NCBI RefSeq assembly: GCF_004138165.1
Contig: NZ_RYFF01000010.1
Span: 1-64,000, forward strand
Direction: 5' to 3'
From: Candidatus Chloroploca sp. Khr17
GTDB lineage: Bacteria; Chloroflexota; Chloroflexia; Chloroflexales; Chloroflexaceae
Length of the DNA stretch: 64,000 nt
The notes beneath the pieces are model-generated. The model was given only the letters and a program-made list of their open reading frames with translations, ran no database searches and was not told the DNA's origin. Shown here piece after piece: positions 37,167 to 45,959 of this stretch; the stretch's first letter is position 1, and every line of letters begins with the position of its first letter. The position numbers and the translations under genes were made by a program.

Positions 37167-38072
37167 GCCCTGTGCAACCAGTGCCTCAACCTCGGCTCGC
37201 CTCGGTAGCGCAGGCTGCGCTCCGGCACGGGTGACGGTGATCGCCCCCGCTGCCGCCCCCCAGATCGCCGCTTCCCGTGGGCTTAATCCTTCACACAATG
37301 CTACCGCAAAAGCCCCCACAAAGGCGTCCCCCGCCGCAGTCGTGTCCACTGCCTCGACCCCAAACGGGGCAATCGCGGTTTTCCCGGCTTCGTCAACCAC
37401 CAGCGCTCCTGCCGATCCCAGCGTCACAATGACGCTGCTGGCACCCTGCGCTCGTAGTTGCCTTGCCGCCTCTGCCGGGCTCTCTTCGCCCCCACTTAAC
37501 AGGCGAATTTCGTGTTCGTTTGGTAATAGGTAGTCTACCATCCCGAGGATCTCGCGCCCAAGCGGTTGGGCCGGGGCAGGGTTGAGCAGCGTGGGGACAC
37601 GGTATCGACGGGCCAGGCTCAGCGCTTCGATGACGGTCGCCATCGGTGTTTCTAGTTGCACCAGCAAGACCGCTGCTGTCTTAAAGAGCGCTTCGCTCGC
37701 CTGTATATCTTGTGGTTGCAAGAGGGCATTCGCCCCCGGGGCGACAATGATGCTGTTTTGGCCTGTTGCATCAACGGCGATCAAGGCGATGCCTGTCGCT
37801 GCTTCAGACGTCACGGCGATATGGCTAATCTCAATGTGATCAGCGGCCAGTCCTTGCCGAAGCTCTTCCCCAAAATGATCATTTCCCGTGCGCCCAATCA
37901 TGACGACCGGTGCCCCTAGTCGCGCTGCCGCAACGGCCTGGTTGGCTCCCTTCCCCCCTGGAATGGTCGCAAATGGCCCGCCCAGGATCGTCTCGCCAGG
38001 CTGCGGGTGCTGCGGGGTTTGCACCACCAGATCTATATTCAGACTACCCACTACCAGGATGTGCCGCTTCAT
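37155..38072 (-). CDS. rbsK: Ribokinase
   Basis: PfkB-family sugar kinase, ribose to ribose-5-phosphate. 305 residues: N-terminal GSLNIDLVVQTPQHPQPGETILGG and IPGGKGANQAVAAARLGA, and the C-terminal DTTAAGDAFVGAFAVAL with the catalytic Asp in TAAGDAF. No ribose transporter is adjacent, so it may serve nucleoside salvage; a purine nucleoside phosphorylase lies 1.5 kb away. Divergent from recO, with a palindrome between. Confidence 0.93.
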   Translation of the reverse strand: MKRHILVVGSLNIDLVVQTPQHPQPGETILGGPFATIPGGKGANQAVAAARLGAPVVMIGRTGNDHFGEELRQGLAADHIEISHIAVTSEAATGIALIAVDATGQNSIIVAPGANALLQPQDIQASEALFKTAAVLLVQLETPMATVIEALSLARRYRVPTLLNPAPAQPLGREILGMVDYLLPNEHEIRLLSGGEESPAEAARQLRAQGASSVIVTLGSAGALVVDEAGKTAIAPFGVEAVDTTAAGDAFVGAFAVALCEGLSPREAAIWGAAAGAITVTRAGAQPALPRRAEVEALVAQGQSR

Positions 38073-38106
38073 CGTTGCGCCGCTTGATTCAGCCCTGAGG
38101 TATCGT

Positions 38107-38129
38107 TATAATACCCATACTATGGGTAT
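38107..38129 (+). promoter_or_regulatory. -10 box with overlapping perfect palindrome (operator candidate)
   Basis: TATAAT at 38107-38112 leads into a perfect 19-bp palindrome, ATACCCATA-C-TATGGGTAT (38111-38129), in the 78-base divergent gap between rbsK and recO. A dimeric regulator could bind here; its identity is unknown. Confidence 0.6.
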
Positions 38130-38150
38130 CATACCAGTAAACCTACACTG

Positions 38151-38906
38151 ATGCGCGATCGTGTCTATCGAACCGAAGGCCTGATCTTACGGCGAAACGA
38201 TTTCGGCGAAGCCGATCGCATCGTCTTGCTTGCCACGCCCGCCGGAAAGCGCCGCGTGGTCGCCCGCGGGGTGCGCAAAACGACGAGTAAACTTGCCGGA
38301 CATATTGAACTCTTCACCCACACTAGTCTGATGCTCGCCCTTGGGCGCAATCTTGATATTATGACCCAGAGTCAGACCATCAGCCCCCATACCAAGCTTC
38401 GTACAAGCCTCGCTCGCCTCGGTTGTGCCTATTATGCCGCTGAACTCTATGATCGTTTTACAGAAGAACAAGATGAGAACCCCGCCCTCTTTGCGGCCCT
38501 GATCGAAACCTTTGGCCTGCTCGATCGTAGTGCTTCCCCAGATCTTGTGCTACGGGCCTACGAACTTCACCTTATGCAACTGCTCGGCTATCGCCCACAG
38601 TTGCACCAGTGTGTGGTCTGTGAGTCTCAGTTGACCCCCGTAGCTGACCGTTTTAGCCCTGAATTGGGTGGCGTTCTCTGCCCCCTCCATCGTGACGCCG
38701 ACCGGATGGCCCTGCTGATGGCTGAACCGGTCTTTCGCTTGATGCGGTATCTTCAGAGCCATCCGCTTGGTGCCGTTGAGTCGCTGCTCCTTTCGCCAGA
38801 ACTCCGCCGTGATGTTGAACGCCTGCTCCGTGCGTATGTGCGCCAGTTGCTTGAACGCGATCTCAAGTCCGTCGCTTTTCTTGACGAGAGCCTGCGCGTC
38901 GAATAG
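38151..38906 (+). CDS. recO: DNA repair protein RecO
   Basis: Loads RecA with RecR at single-strand gaps. 251 residues: an OB-fold N-terminus (YRTEGLILRRNDFGEADRIVLLATPAGKRRVVARGVRKTTSKL), a helical middle, and a zinc-ribbon-like set of cysteines (QCVVCESQL ... GVLCPLHR). First gene of a short plus-strand operon with the PH protein and the phosphorylase. Confidence 0.93.
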   Translation: MRDRVYRTEGLILRRNDFGEADRIVLLATPAGKRRVVARGVRKTTSKLAGHIELFTHTSLMLALGRNLDIMTQSQTISPHTKLRTSLARLGCAYYAAELYDRFTEEQDENPALFAALIETFGLLDRSASPDLVLRAYELHLMQLLGYRPQLHQCVVCESQLTPVADRFSPELGGVLCPLHRDADRMALLMAEPVFRLMRYLQSHPLGAVESLLLSPELRRDVERLLRAYVRQLLERDLKSVAFLDESLRVE

Positions 38907-38916
38907 GAGTGAGGTC

Positions 38917-39594
38917 ATGAATTACGTCGATAGCCTCCTCAGCCGTGGCGAACAAATCGTCTACGTTGCCCGTCAACATATCTTTGTCTTGATCAGCAAT
39001 ATCTTGGCCGAACTCTCGATGATAGCGTTGCTGGTCGCCGCAGGCGTTGCGTCCCATGTTGCGTTTGATACCTCTCAGCCGGTGATGAGCGATCTGACGG
39101 CGAGTTCACTTATTTTGCTTATTAGCATTACGATGAGCCTGGTGGTGCTCGTTAGTGGCTTTATCGATTATCTGCGCTGGACGACCGAACAGTATGTTGT
39201 GACCGACCGACGCGTTATTCAGGTGCAGGGGGTGTTGAATAAGCGCGTCACCGATTCGTCGCTCGAGAAGATCAATGATGTCGAGTTGCGCCAGAGCATT
39301 TTCGGGCGCATGATGAATTTTGGCACGGTGGCGATCTTGACGGCTTCAGGCAGTGAGGGCCTCAGCGTTATGGATCGTATCGCCGATCCCCTCGCGTTCA
39401 AACGGGCGATGATGGACGCGAAACATAATCTTGAACGTGGGTATGGTTTCCTCGAACAAGCCTATATCCATTCGTCAGGAGCAGCAGGCGACATCCAACG
39501 TACCATCGAAGATCTCGCCGACCTCCGCGACCGGGGTATCCTTTCAAGTGATGAGTTTGAAGCCAAGAAGCAGGAATTGCTGCGGAGAATTTAG
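38917..39594 (+). CDS. Membrane PH-domain protein with SHOCT tail
   Basis: 225 residues from ATG 38917, ten bases after recO. Two membrane helices (IFVLISNILAELSMIALLVAAGVASHV; LILLISITMSLVVLVSGFIDYL) precede a bacterial PH (bPH2, YdbT-like) domain: YVVTDRRVIQVQGVLNKRVTDSSLEKINDVELRQSIFGRMMNFGTVAILTASG. The last 30 residues, DLADLRDRGILSSDEFEAKKQELLRRI, are a SHOCT motif. Function unknown. Confidence 0.85.
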   Translation: MNYVDSLLSRGEQIVYVARQHIFVLISNILAELSMIALLVAAGVASHVAFDTSQPVMSDLTASSLILLISITMSLVVLVSGFIDYLRWTTEQYVVTDRRVIQVQGVLNKRVTDSSLEKINDVELRQSIFGRMMNFGTVAILTASGSEGLSVMDRIADPLAFKRAMMDAKHNLERGYGFLEQAYIHSSGAAGDIQRTIEDLADLRDRGILSSDEFEAKKQELLRRI

Positions 39595-40428
39595 ATGAGT
39601 ATCCTCTACGAGCAGATTACCCAGGCCTGTACGACGATCAAGATGCATGCCCGTGTCACTCCCCGCATTGGGCTGATCCTTGGCTCGGGCCTCGCTGCCC
39701 TCGCTGATGAGTTGACCCAGGCGGCGGTGATTCCCTATGCTTCGATCCCCGGTTTCCACGAGCCAAAGGTGCCCGGTCATCGCGGCGAACTCGCGATTGG
39801 TTCGATGGCCGGTCAGTCCGTTGCGGTTCTCCGCGGGCGCTTCCATTTTTATGAGGGCTATAGTATGACCGAGGTCACGTTTCCCGTGCGTGTCCTCAAG
39901 GCCCTCGGGTGCCAGACGTTGATTGTCACCAATGCCGCTGGCGGCCTCCATGCTGATTGGCAGGTCGGCGATATTATGCGCATTACTGACCATATTTTTC
40001 TGCCTGGCTTGATGGGCATGCATCCGCTCATTGGCTCAAATGACGATCGCCTCGGCCCGCGGTTTCCTGCGATGCTCAATGCCTATCAGAATGATCTTGT
40101 TCCATGTGCCCACGCCGCCGCCGCGAGCACCGGTGTCCGCCTCCGTTCCGGGGTTTATGCGATGCTCGCTGGCCCCAGTTTCGAGACCGCCGCCGAGATG
40201 CGGATGCTCCGGGCGATGGGCGCCGATGCCGTCGGGATGTCCACCGCCCCCGAGGTGGTCGTCGCTCGTCACGCTGGGATGCGCGTTCTTGGCTTTTCAC
40301 TTATTACGAATCTTGCGCTGCCCGATGGTTCCCCCGCTAATCACGCCGAGGTGTTGGAGGCCGGCGAGAAGGCGAAGCCTCGTTTCGCGGCGATGCTCCG
40401 ACAGGTGCTTGCTCAGGTTGTGAATTGA
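39595..40428 (+). CDS. Purine nucleoside phosphorylase (class II type)
   Basis: Phosphorolysis of purine nucleosides for salvage. 277 residues: IGLILGSGLAALAD, IPGFHEPKVPGHRGELAIG, LRGRFHFYEGYSMTEVTFPVRVLKALG, VTNAAGGLHADWQVGDIM, and GVYAMLAGPSFETAAEMRMLRAMGADAVGMSTAPEVVVARHAGM. These match trimeric PNP. The ATG follows the upstream TAG directly. Confidence 0.95.
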   Translation: MSILYEQITQACTTIKMHARVTPRIGLILGSGLAALADELTQAAVIPYASIPGFHEPKVPGHRGELAIGSMAGQSVAVLRGRFHFYEGYSMTEVTFPVRVLKALGCQTLIVTNAAGGLHADWQVGDIMRITDHIFLPGLMGMHPLIGSNDDRLGPRFPAMLNAYQNDLVPCAHAAAASTGVRLRSGVYAMLAGPSFETAAEMRMLRAMGADAVGMSTAPEVVVARHAGMRVLGFSLITNLALPDGSPANHAEVLEAGEKAKPRFAAMLRQVLAQVVN

Positions 40429-40443
40429 GAAGGTGAGAGATGC

Positions 40444-43383
40444 ATGCCTCTATCGTTGACTTCGCTCGATCAGTTGACGCTCCTTGATGCTTCCCTGCGG
40501 GCGAAGCTTGAACCCTATTGGATTACCAGTGTTGAAGAACTGGTCACAACTGCGCGTGCGAGCAATCAACGCTACGGGAGTGGCCTCGTTGCCCTCGCGC
40601 TCGCCCTTGGCATCGGTGAGGCGACCCTTCGCCCTCTGATCGAGGCCGCTCTGCCTCTGATGCCTCCCGGACTCTCTTTTGATGTCCCTGTGCAACAAGA
40701 GTACGGCGCTGGCCTTGTCCTTCCCGATGATGATGACGATTTCGATGCTGTCTCGTTTTCTGTCCCGACAAATCTTCCCTCCGTAGTTCTTCCGCTCTTC
40801 GCCCTCCCTCCCCCCGTCGATCAGGGCGTTCGCAATACCTGTGTCGCCTTCGCTCTCAATGCCGCCCTCCAGGTGCTCAGTCAGGATCCGACCGCGCTCT
40901 CGGCTCAGTTTCTCTACTGGGCCGCTAAAGCTGCCGATGGCCTCCCCGGTGACGTTGGTACCGATCCCTTCAAGGCGGCCCTTATCCTCCAGTCCACCGG
41001 TGTCTGCCGTGAGCTTACCTGGCCCTATCAACCCGCTCCCCGTGATGACCAGAATCCCGGCCACGGCCCGCCCCCCCCCGAGGCCCACGCCGAAGCGCCT
41101 CAACGTCGCGTCAGGCTCTTCCATAAGTTGCCCCGAACGAGCGTTGTGCAGCTCAAAACGGCCCTCGCTGCCGGTCAACCAGTGCTGATCGGTTTGACGA
41201 TCTGGGAGCATTGGAGCGATTCATGGCAGGGGAGTCGCCTCGGGCGGCTGCGCCTCGCGTTGCCCGGTGAGGCACGGCGTAGCGGCCACGCGCTCTGTGC
41301 CCTTGGTTATCGCGATGATCCGCAGGCCCCCGGTGGTGGCTATTTCATTGTCCGTAATTCCTGGGGCGACTCCTGGGCCGTTGAAAATAGCGATGGTCCT
41401 GGCTATTGCCACGTGCCCTATCGCCTCATTGCCGAAACCGGCCTCGCCTCCGTCGCCCTCGAAGGTGCTTTCATCCAGGCCCCTCCCCTCCCCACACCAG
41501 AAGCAGCGCCAACCTCTGCAACTACACCGCTTCACCAGGGTGGCGCCTCCCCCGGCACTGTTTCCGGCGAACTTGCCGCTCTCTATGCCGAAGCTACTGA
41601 TCTTAAAGCGCGCCTCGATGCTTTTGTTGTCCGCCTCGGTAGCCTTCTCCACGCCGAGGCCTCCGCTGGTTCACCTCAGCAGCCTGATCCTTCAACGAGG
41701 CGCACGTCAGATCCTGTAGGCGCAAGCTCTGGCGAGCAAAGCCCGGACTCTGCCGTCGGCATGCCGCTGCTCCTTCTCACGCCGTCCGAGGCACCAGACT
41801 CCGAAGAGCTCTACCCCAACGGGCTTTCGCCTGATGGCCGGCCTCTGCTGCGGCTCAGCACGGCAGTGGCTGCCGATCTTGCGCGCAATAAAATGGCTGC
41901 TGATCCCAGGCCACTCGCTGATTTGCACCGAACAAAACTTGATGCTGAAGCACAGCACCTCGGTACCGTGATTGATGTTGATATCCATAGCCTCCCCCAG
42001 GCGCACTGGGCCGTGGTGATCAATGCCAATGAAGATGCTGCCCTGCTCAAGGCGATTTGGCCCCTCATCGCGCATCGGATGCGCCAGATGGGCCATGCGC
42101 CGCCGTCGGTCGATTTCAGAGCGGGCGAAACTGCGGCAGCCTGGCTCCTCCGGCATACCGACAATGGCCGTCAGAACCTCAAAGAGGCCTGGGGCCAGCT
42201 TCCACCGGTGCTCATCTATCGCCACGATGATACCGTACGTACCTGGCTGAATCGCTATGGCGTCGCGCCTGGCCCCGTCGATCCAGGCCGTGGGGTGCCC
42301 TTCTATCTGCTGCTCCTTGGACTTCCAGGGCCTCGTCAGGCCAATGATACGGCCTTCATTCCCTTTCTCTTCCAGTATCAACTCGATATCTTTTGGGGCG
42401 TTGGTCGTCTCTGTTTCACCGATGCCAACGGTCTGCATCGCCTCGCTGACTATACCACCTACGCTGAACGCCTCGTTGCCTTTGAGCAGCGCCAGGACGC
42501 CGCTACGCTCCTCCGCAAAGAGGCGCTCTATGTCGCGACTCGCCATCCGCTTGATCCTGCCACCATCCGCAGCGCCGATGAGTTGATCCAGCCCCTTGCC
42601 CGCTGGAGTAGCGATCCAACGCGTACGCCCCTCACATTTGGTTTTGCGCACCGCCTTATCGTCGGTGAGCAGGCGACTCGTGCGCAATTCGAGGCGCTTT
42701 TGCGCGGCAACGGCGATGGCAAGGCCCCGGCTATTCTCTTCACTGCGACCCACGGCCTCGGCCTGCCGGCCAGCGACGATCGCCTTGTCGCTTCTCAGGG
42801 TGCCCTTGTTTGGCAAGACTGGGATGGCGTTGGCAATGTGAAGCGCGAGCACTGGTTTGCCGGCGAGGATCTTGCTGCGCTTGGCGCTGATGCGCACCTC
42901 GAAGGCACGATGGCGCTGCTCTTCGCCTGTTATGGCCTGGGCTGTCCGGCCTACGATGAGTTTATTTTTGATGCTCAGCGTCGTCGCCCCCGTATTGCGC
43001 CCTTCCCCATCCTCGCGCAGTTGCCCCAGCAACTTCTACGCAACGGCGCTCTCGGTGTGCTCGGCCACGTTGAACGCGCCTGGACTTTCTCTTTCACCGG
43101 CATTGAGGGGGCACGTGCTCAGTCGCAGGCCTTTGAAGATCTGCTTGGTCGCCTCATGCGCGGCTGGAGGGTCGGCCACGCGACTGATCAGTTCAATGTC
43201 AATCAGGCCGAACGTGCCTCCGCGCTCGTCCAGGAACTCGAAAACACCGAGTTTATCATCGCCAATGGAGGTGCCCCTGATAACCGGCTGATTGCTAGGC
43301 TCTGGATGGCGCGCAACGATGCGCGCAACTATCTCTTCCTTGGCGATCCCGCCGCTCGCCTTCCCTTCGCCGAAGAAAGTTGA
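40444..43383 (+). CDS. Two-headed cysteine-peptidase-like protein (papain-like plus clan CD-like)
   Basis: 979 residues, no signal peptide. Residues 1-70 are helical and may be an adaptor. Residues ~110-345 are a papain-family (C1) domain with a full catalytic set: Gln127 and Cys133 in PVDQGVRNTCVAFAL, His282 in RSGHALCALGY, Asn305 in FIVRNSWGDSW. A low-complexity linker (350-450) follows. Residues ~500-979 form a second large domain with a His-Gly and Ala-Cys pair (His770 in LFTATHGLGL, Cys829 in LLFACYGLGCPAYDEF), like the dyad of clan CD peptidases (gingipain, CHAT, caspase-like). The first assignment is firm, the second tentative. Substrates unknown. Confidence 0.8.
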   Translation: MPLSLTSLDQLTLLDASLRAKLEPYWITSVEELVTTARASNQRYGSGLVALALALGIGEATLRPLIEAALPLMPPGLSFDVPVQQEYGAGLVLPDDDDDFDAVSFSVPTNLPSVVLPLFALPPPVDQGVRNTCVAFALNAALQVLSQDPTALSAQFLYWAAKAADGLPGDVGTDPFKAALILQSTGVCRELTWPYQPAPRDDQNPGHGPPPPEAHAEAPQRRVRLFHKLPRTSVVQLKTALAAGQPVLIGLTIWEHWSDSWQGSRLGRLRLALPGEARRSGHALCALGYRDDPQAPGGGYFIVRNSWGDSWAVENSDGPGYCHVPYRLIAETGLASVALEGAFIQAPPLPTPEAAPTSATTPLHQGGASPGTVSGELAALYAEATDLKARLDAFVVRLGSLLHAEASAGSPQQPDPSTRRTSDPVGASSGEQSPDSAVGMPLLLLTPSEAPDSEELYPNGLSPDGRPLLRLSTAVAADLARNKMAADPRPLADLHRTKLDAEAQHLGTVIDVDIHSLPQAHWAVVINANEDAALLKAIWPLIAHRMRQMGHAPPSVDFRAGETAAAWLLRHTDNGRQNLKEAWGQLPPVLIYRHDDTVRTWLNRYGVAPGPVDPGRGVPFYLLLLGLPGPRQANDTAFIPFLFQYQLDIFWGVGRLCFTDANGLHRLADYTTYAERLVAFEQRQDAATLLRKEALYVATRHPLDPATIRSADELIQPLARWSSDPTRTPLTFGFAHRLIVGEQATRAQFEALLRGNGDGKAPAILFTATHGLGLPASDDRLVASQGALVWQDWDGVGNVKREHWFAGEDLAALGADAHLEGTMALLFACYGLGCPAYDEFIFDAQRRRPRIAPFPILAQLPQQLLRNGALGVLGHVERAWTFSFTGIEGARAQSQAFEDLLGRLMRGWRVGHATDQFNVNQAERASALVQELENTEFIIANGGAPDNRLIARLWMARNDARNYLFLGDPAARLPFAEES

Positions 43384-43386
43384 GTT

Positions 43387-44544
43387 ATGTCATCGCTTGC
43401 CGAACAATTGACTGCCTGGCTCACTGCTCGCTCTACGACCTATCTTGAAGAGCTTCGCCAACTCTGTGCCTTTGAGTGTTTGACTGACCACAAACCTGGG
43501 GTTGACCAGGCTGGCAACTGGGTGCGTCAGTGGGCGATGCAGCGCGCCTGGTCAATCGATACGTACCCCGATCCCGAGGTTGGTGATGGCCTTGTGGTCA
43601 GTTGCCCTGGTACCGGCCAGGGGCGCGTGATGCTCGTCGCCCACCTTGATACCGTCTATCCTGTCGGCACCGCAGCCGAACGCCCCCTTCGCATCGAAGG
43701 TGACAAGTTGATCGGCCCTGGCACCGCCGACAATAAAAGCGGCCTGCTCTCGGGACTCTATGCTATCGAAGCCCTCGCTACCCTTGCCCCCGCATCCTTT
43801 GGCTTGCTCAGCCTTGTCTGCGGTGGCGACGAAGAGACGAGTGCACGTGCGTCGGGCGCGATGCTTGCCAGCCTTGCGCCGCACTACGATCTTGCCCTCG
43901 TGCTCGAAGCAGGTCGCGAAAATGGTGATATCGTCAGTGCCCGCAAAGGCGGTGGTCTCTTCACGGTCACGGTTACAGGCCGCGCTGCTCACGCCGGTGT
44001 CGAGCCCGAAAAGGGGGCCAATGCCATCCTCGCCCTCGCCCATCACATTCTTGCCCTCCAGGCGATGAATGGAATGTATCCGGGCTTGACCGTCAATGTC
44101 GGGGTGATCACCGGTGGCAGTGTGCCCAATACCGTACCTGCCCTGGCCGAGGCTCAAGTTGATCTGCGCATCACCCATCCCGACCACACTGCCCCCGTTG
44201 AAGCGGCGCTGCAAGCGCTGGTACAACGCGATCTAGTCCAGGGTACCCGTACCACCCTCGCTGGCGGATGGGGCTTTGCCCCGATGGCTCGTACACCTGC
44301 GATTGCCAGGCTTGCTGAGCTTACCCGTAGCTGTGCCGATGAGCTTGGTTTTGCCCTTACCGACGCCGCCACGGGCGGCATCAGTTACGCCAATCTCCTC
44401 GCAGGCGCAGGCCTACCAGTGCTCGATGGCCTTGGCCCTGTCGGCGGAATGGATCACAGCCCCGACGAATACATTGACCTCTCAAGCATCATACCGCGCA
44501 CCGCCCTGCTCGCGCTCCTTATTGCCCGTTCGAGTGAGCAGTAG
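43387..44544 (+). CDS. M20-family metallopeptidase (glutamate carboxypeptidase/ArgE-like)
   Basis: 385 residues. Two-zinc site: His in MLVAHLDTVYPVG, Asp in GPGTADNKSGLLSG, catalytic Glu-Glu in VCGGDEETSARASG, later Glu in VLEAGRENGD and His near the end in GGMDHSPDEYI. The dimerisation domain has TGRAAHAGVEPEKGANAI. It starts three bases after the two-headed protease stop, so the two may be co-expressed. Exact substrate (amino-acid conjugate or short peptide) unknown. Confidence 0.9.
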   Translation: MSSLAEQLTAWLTARSTTYLEELRQLCAFECLTDHKPGVDQAGNWVRQWAMQRAWSIDTYPDPEVGDGLVVSCPGTGQGRVMLVAHLDTVYPVGTAAERPLRIEGDKLIGPGTADNKSGLLSGLYAIEALATLAPASFGLLSLVCGGDEETSARASGAMLASLAPHYDLALVLEAGRENGDIVSARKGGGLFTVTVTGRAAHAGVEPEKGANAILALAHHILALQAMNGMYPGLTVNVGVITGGSVPNTVPALAEAQVDLRITHPDHTAPVEAALQALVQRDLVQGTRTTLAGGWGFAPMARTPAIARLAELTRSCADELGFALTDAATGGISYANLLAGAGLPVLDGLGPVGGMDHSPDEYIDLSSIIPRTALLALLIARSSEQ

Positions 44545-44546
44545 CC

Positions 44547-44699
44547 TAGGGCGATTGCATCTTGCGTGTATGCACCCCCCAGGGCCCCGCAAGGGGTGCC
44601 CGTACACCGAGCCCGGCCCCCGGCCTGTAGGGGCACCCCTTGCGGGTGCCCTGATAGCGCGTCTTGTTGTATCCGGTTTCGTATGATGCAATCGCCCTA
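44547..44699. mobile_element. MITE-like element with 15-bp perfect terminal inverted repeats
   Basis: 153 bases bounded by TAGGGCGATTGCATC (44547-44561) and its exact complement (44685-44699). Inside is a second inverted repeat, GCAAGGGGTGCCC paired with GGGCACCCCTTGC. No coding capacity. It begins two bases after the M20 peptidase stop. It fits a small non-autonomous element or palindromic intergenic repeat; no target-site duplication is obvious. Confidence 0.6.
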
Positions 44700-44716
44700 A
44701 GCAGTAACCCCATCCA

Positions 44717-44763
44717 GTTGCACGGGCCAGAAACCAGCCTGGCTGGTTTCTGGCCCGTGCAAC
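44717..44763. terminator. 23-bp perfect hairpin between convergent genes
   Basis: 44717-44739 pairs perfectly with 44741-44763 around one base. It lies between the M20 peptidase and the DUF1338 gene. No T-run, so it acts as a bidirectional terminator or is another repeat. The rest of the 305-base gap 44545-44848 shows no gene. Confidence 0.65.
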
Positions 44764-44848
44764 CTTGTTCAGGCATCAGCACGACGCCGACTTCGTCCAG
44801 ATGCGCTGCGCCTAATCTACAAGCGCAAATCTGCAATCTGCAAGCGTA

Positions 44849-45763
44849 CTAGCCCCGTCGCCCCGTCTGATCACTGTAGGTGCTCTCGAAGATCTTGTCG
44901 GCATTGCCCGCCTCGAAGCCCTCGCGCCGATGCTCACGCCGCAATTCATGCGCAGGCAGATGCGCATAGGCCTCAAGCGGACGTCGCTCGGCAAACTCGA
45001 CATACGACCCCGAGATGGGATGTTTTTCGCCACCCGCGAAGGTCGCCTCAAGCATCTCGGCCACGGTGCTGCTCTGCAATAAGTTGCCATCAGGACTGAT
45101 CTTCACCTTGCCGCCCGCATTGTTCAGCTTGAAGCCGTGTTGCTCAAGGAACGCGTTAAAGGTCGGAATCGTATCATACCCCGTCGGCAAGTTGTGGATC
45201 GTCACCGTGAAATGGTTGAGATAATACCGATTGTAGATGACCCACGCGGCATACTCGCTCTCTTCCGCCAGGCGGCAATAATCGGCCCATGTCGGCAGGT
45301 GCCACAAACTCTTGTGCAGGAAGGCATCCACCTGACTGCCATCATCCAGATCAAGATCGTCAACGGGATCATGCGTGACTTCATCAGTATAACTGTGAAT
45401 GATTGCCTGCGCTTCGGGCGATAGATCGCTCACCCGCAACTCCGAAATAAAGATCCGTGGCAGATCAACGCGTGGCGGATGATACCAGAAAGCGTTCAGT
45501 TTCTTCCCTTCAAAATGATACGCATCACGTCGCTCGTATCCGTAGTGTAAAAAGATGCGCTCAAGAGACGCGATGCCAAGCTGTGGCACCCCCATCGTGC
45601 GGAAGGCAATATGATCGTTCTCGATCTGCTCAGGGGCCGTAATCAGTCCTTTGTCTATCATCGCGGCAATAATCTTGCCCACATCAGGCACTCGCTCCTG
45701 GTACCGCCGCATCAACCCATCCAGCACCTGTTCAAGTGTGGTTAACCGATCAATCGTTGTCAT
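44849..45763 (-). CDS. DUF1338 protein (2-oxoadipate dioxygenase/decarboxylase-like)
   Basis: 304 residues. The family is a non-haem iron enzyme group whose characterised members convert 2-oxoadipate to 2-hydroxyglutarate in lysine breakdown. Visible: NDHIAFRTMGVPQLGIASLERIFLHYGYERRDAYHFEGKKLNAFWYHPP, ELRVSDLS, NHFTVTIHNLPTGY and the C-terminal GSYVEFAERRP. Candidate metal ligands are the His in NDHIAFRT, the His in NHFTV and the Glu in SYVEFAER. Substrate is inferred from the family only. Single minus-strand gene. Confidence 0.85.
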   Translation of the reverse strand: MTTIDRLTTLEQVLDGLMRRYQERVPDVGKIIAAMIDKGLITAPEQIENDHIAFRTMGVPQLGIASLERIFLHYGYERRDAYHFEGKKLNAFWYHPPRVDLPRIFISELRVSDLSPEAQAIIHSYTDEVTHDPVDDLDLDDGSQVDAFLHKSLWHLPTWADYCRLAEESEYAAWVIYNRYYLNHFTVTIHNLPTGYDTIPTFNAFLEQHGFKLNNAGGKVKISPDGNLLQSSTVAEMLEATFAGGEKHPISGSYVEFAERRPLEAYAHLPAHELRREHRREGFEAGNADKIFESTYSDQTGRRG

Positions 45764-45959
45764 GACAATGTTCTCCCTCTTTCGTCACGGACGCCACTGT
45801 CCTGTGACCTGACACCTTCAAGTATAATCTCAATTCTACCGTAAGAGAAGCTCTCAGGCACCTTTGTCGCTTGTGCTCATCGTCGTACCGTCTGATGGTT
45901 TTCAAGCATAATTACCTCTGAAGTGGCCGCATCCATTGGTCATGCCGAAAGGATCGCGT

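Noticed and set aside
41707-43032. A 441-codon antisense frame inside the two-headed protease gene
   Set aside because: Composition is of the antisense type, without ribosome site or recognisable domain; the sense strand has complete catalytic motifs.
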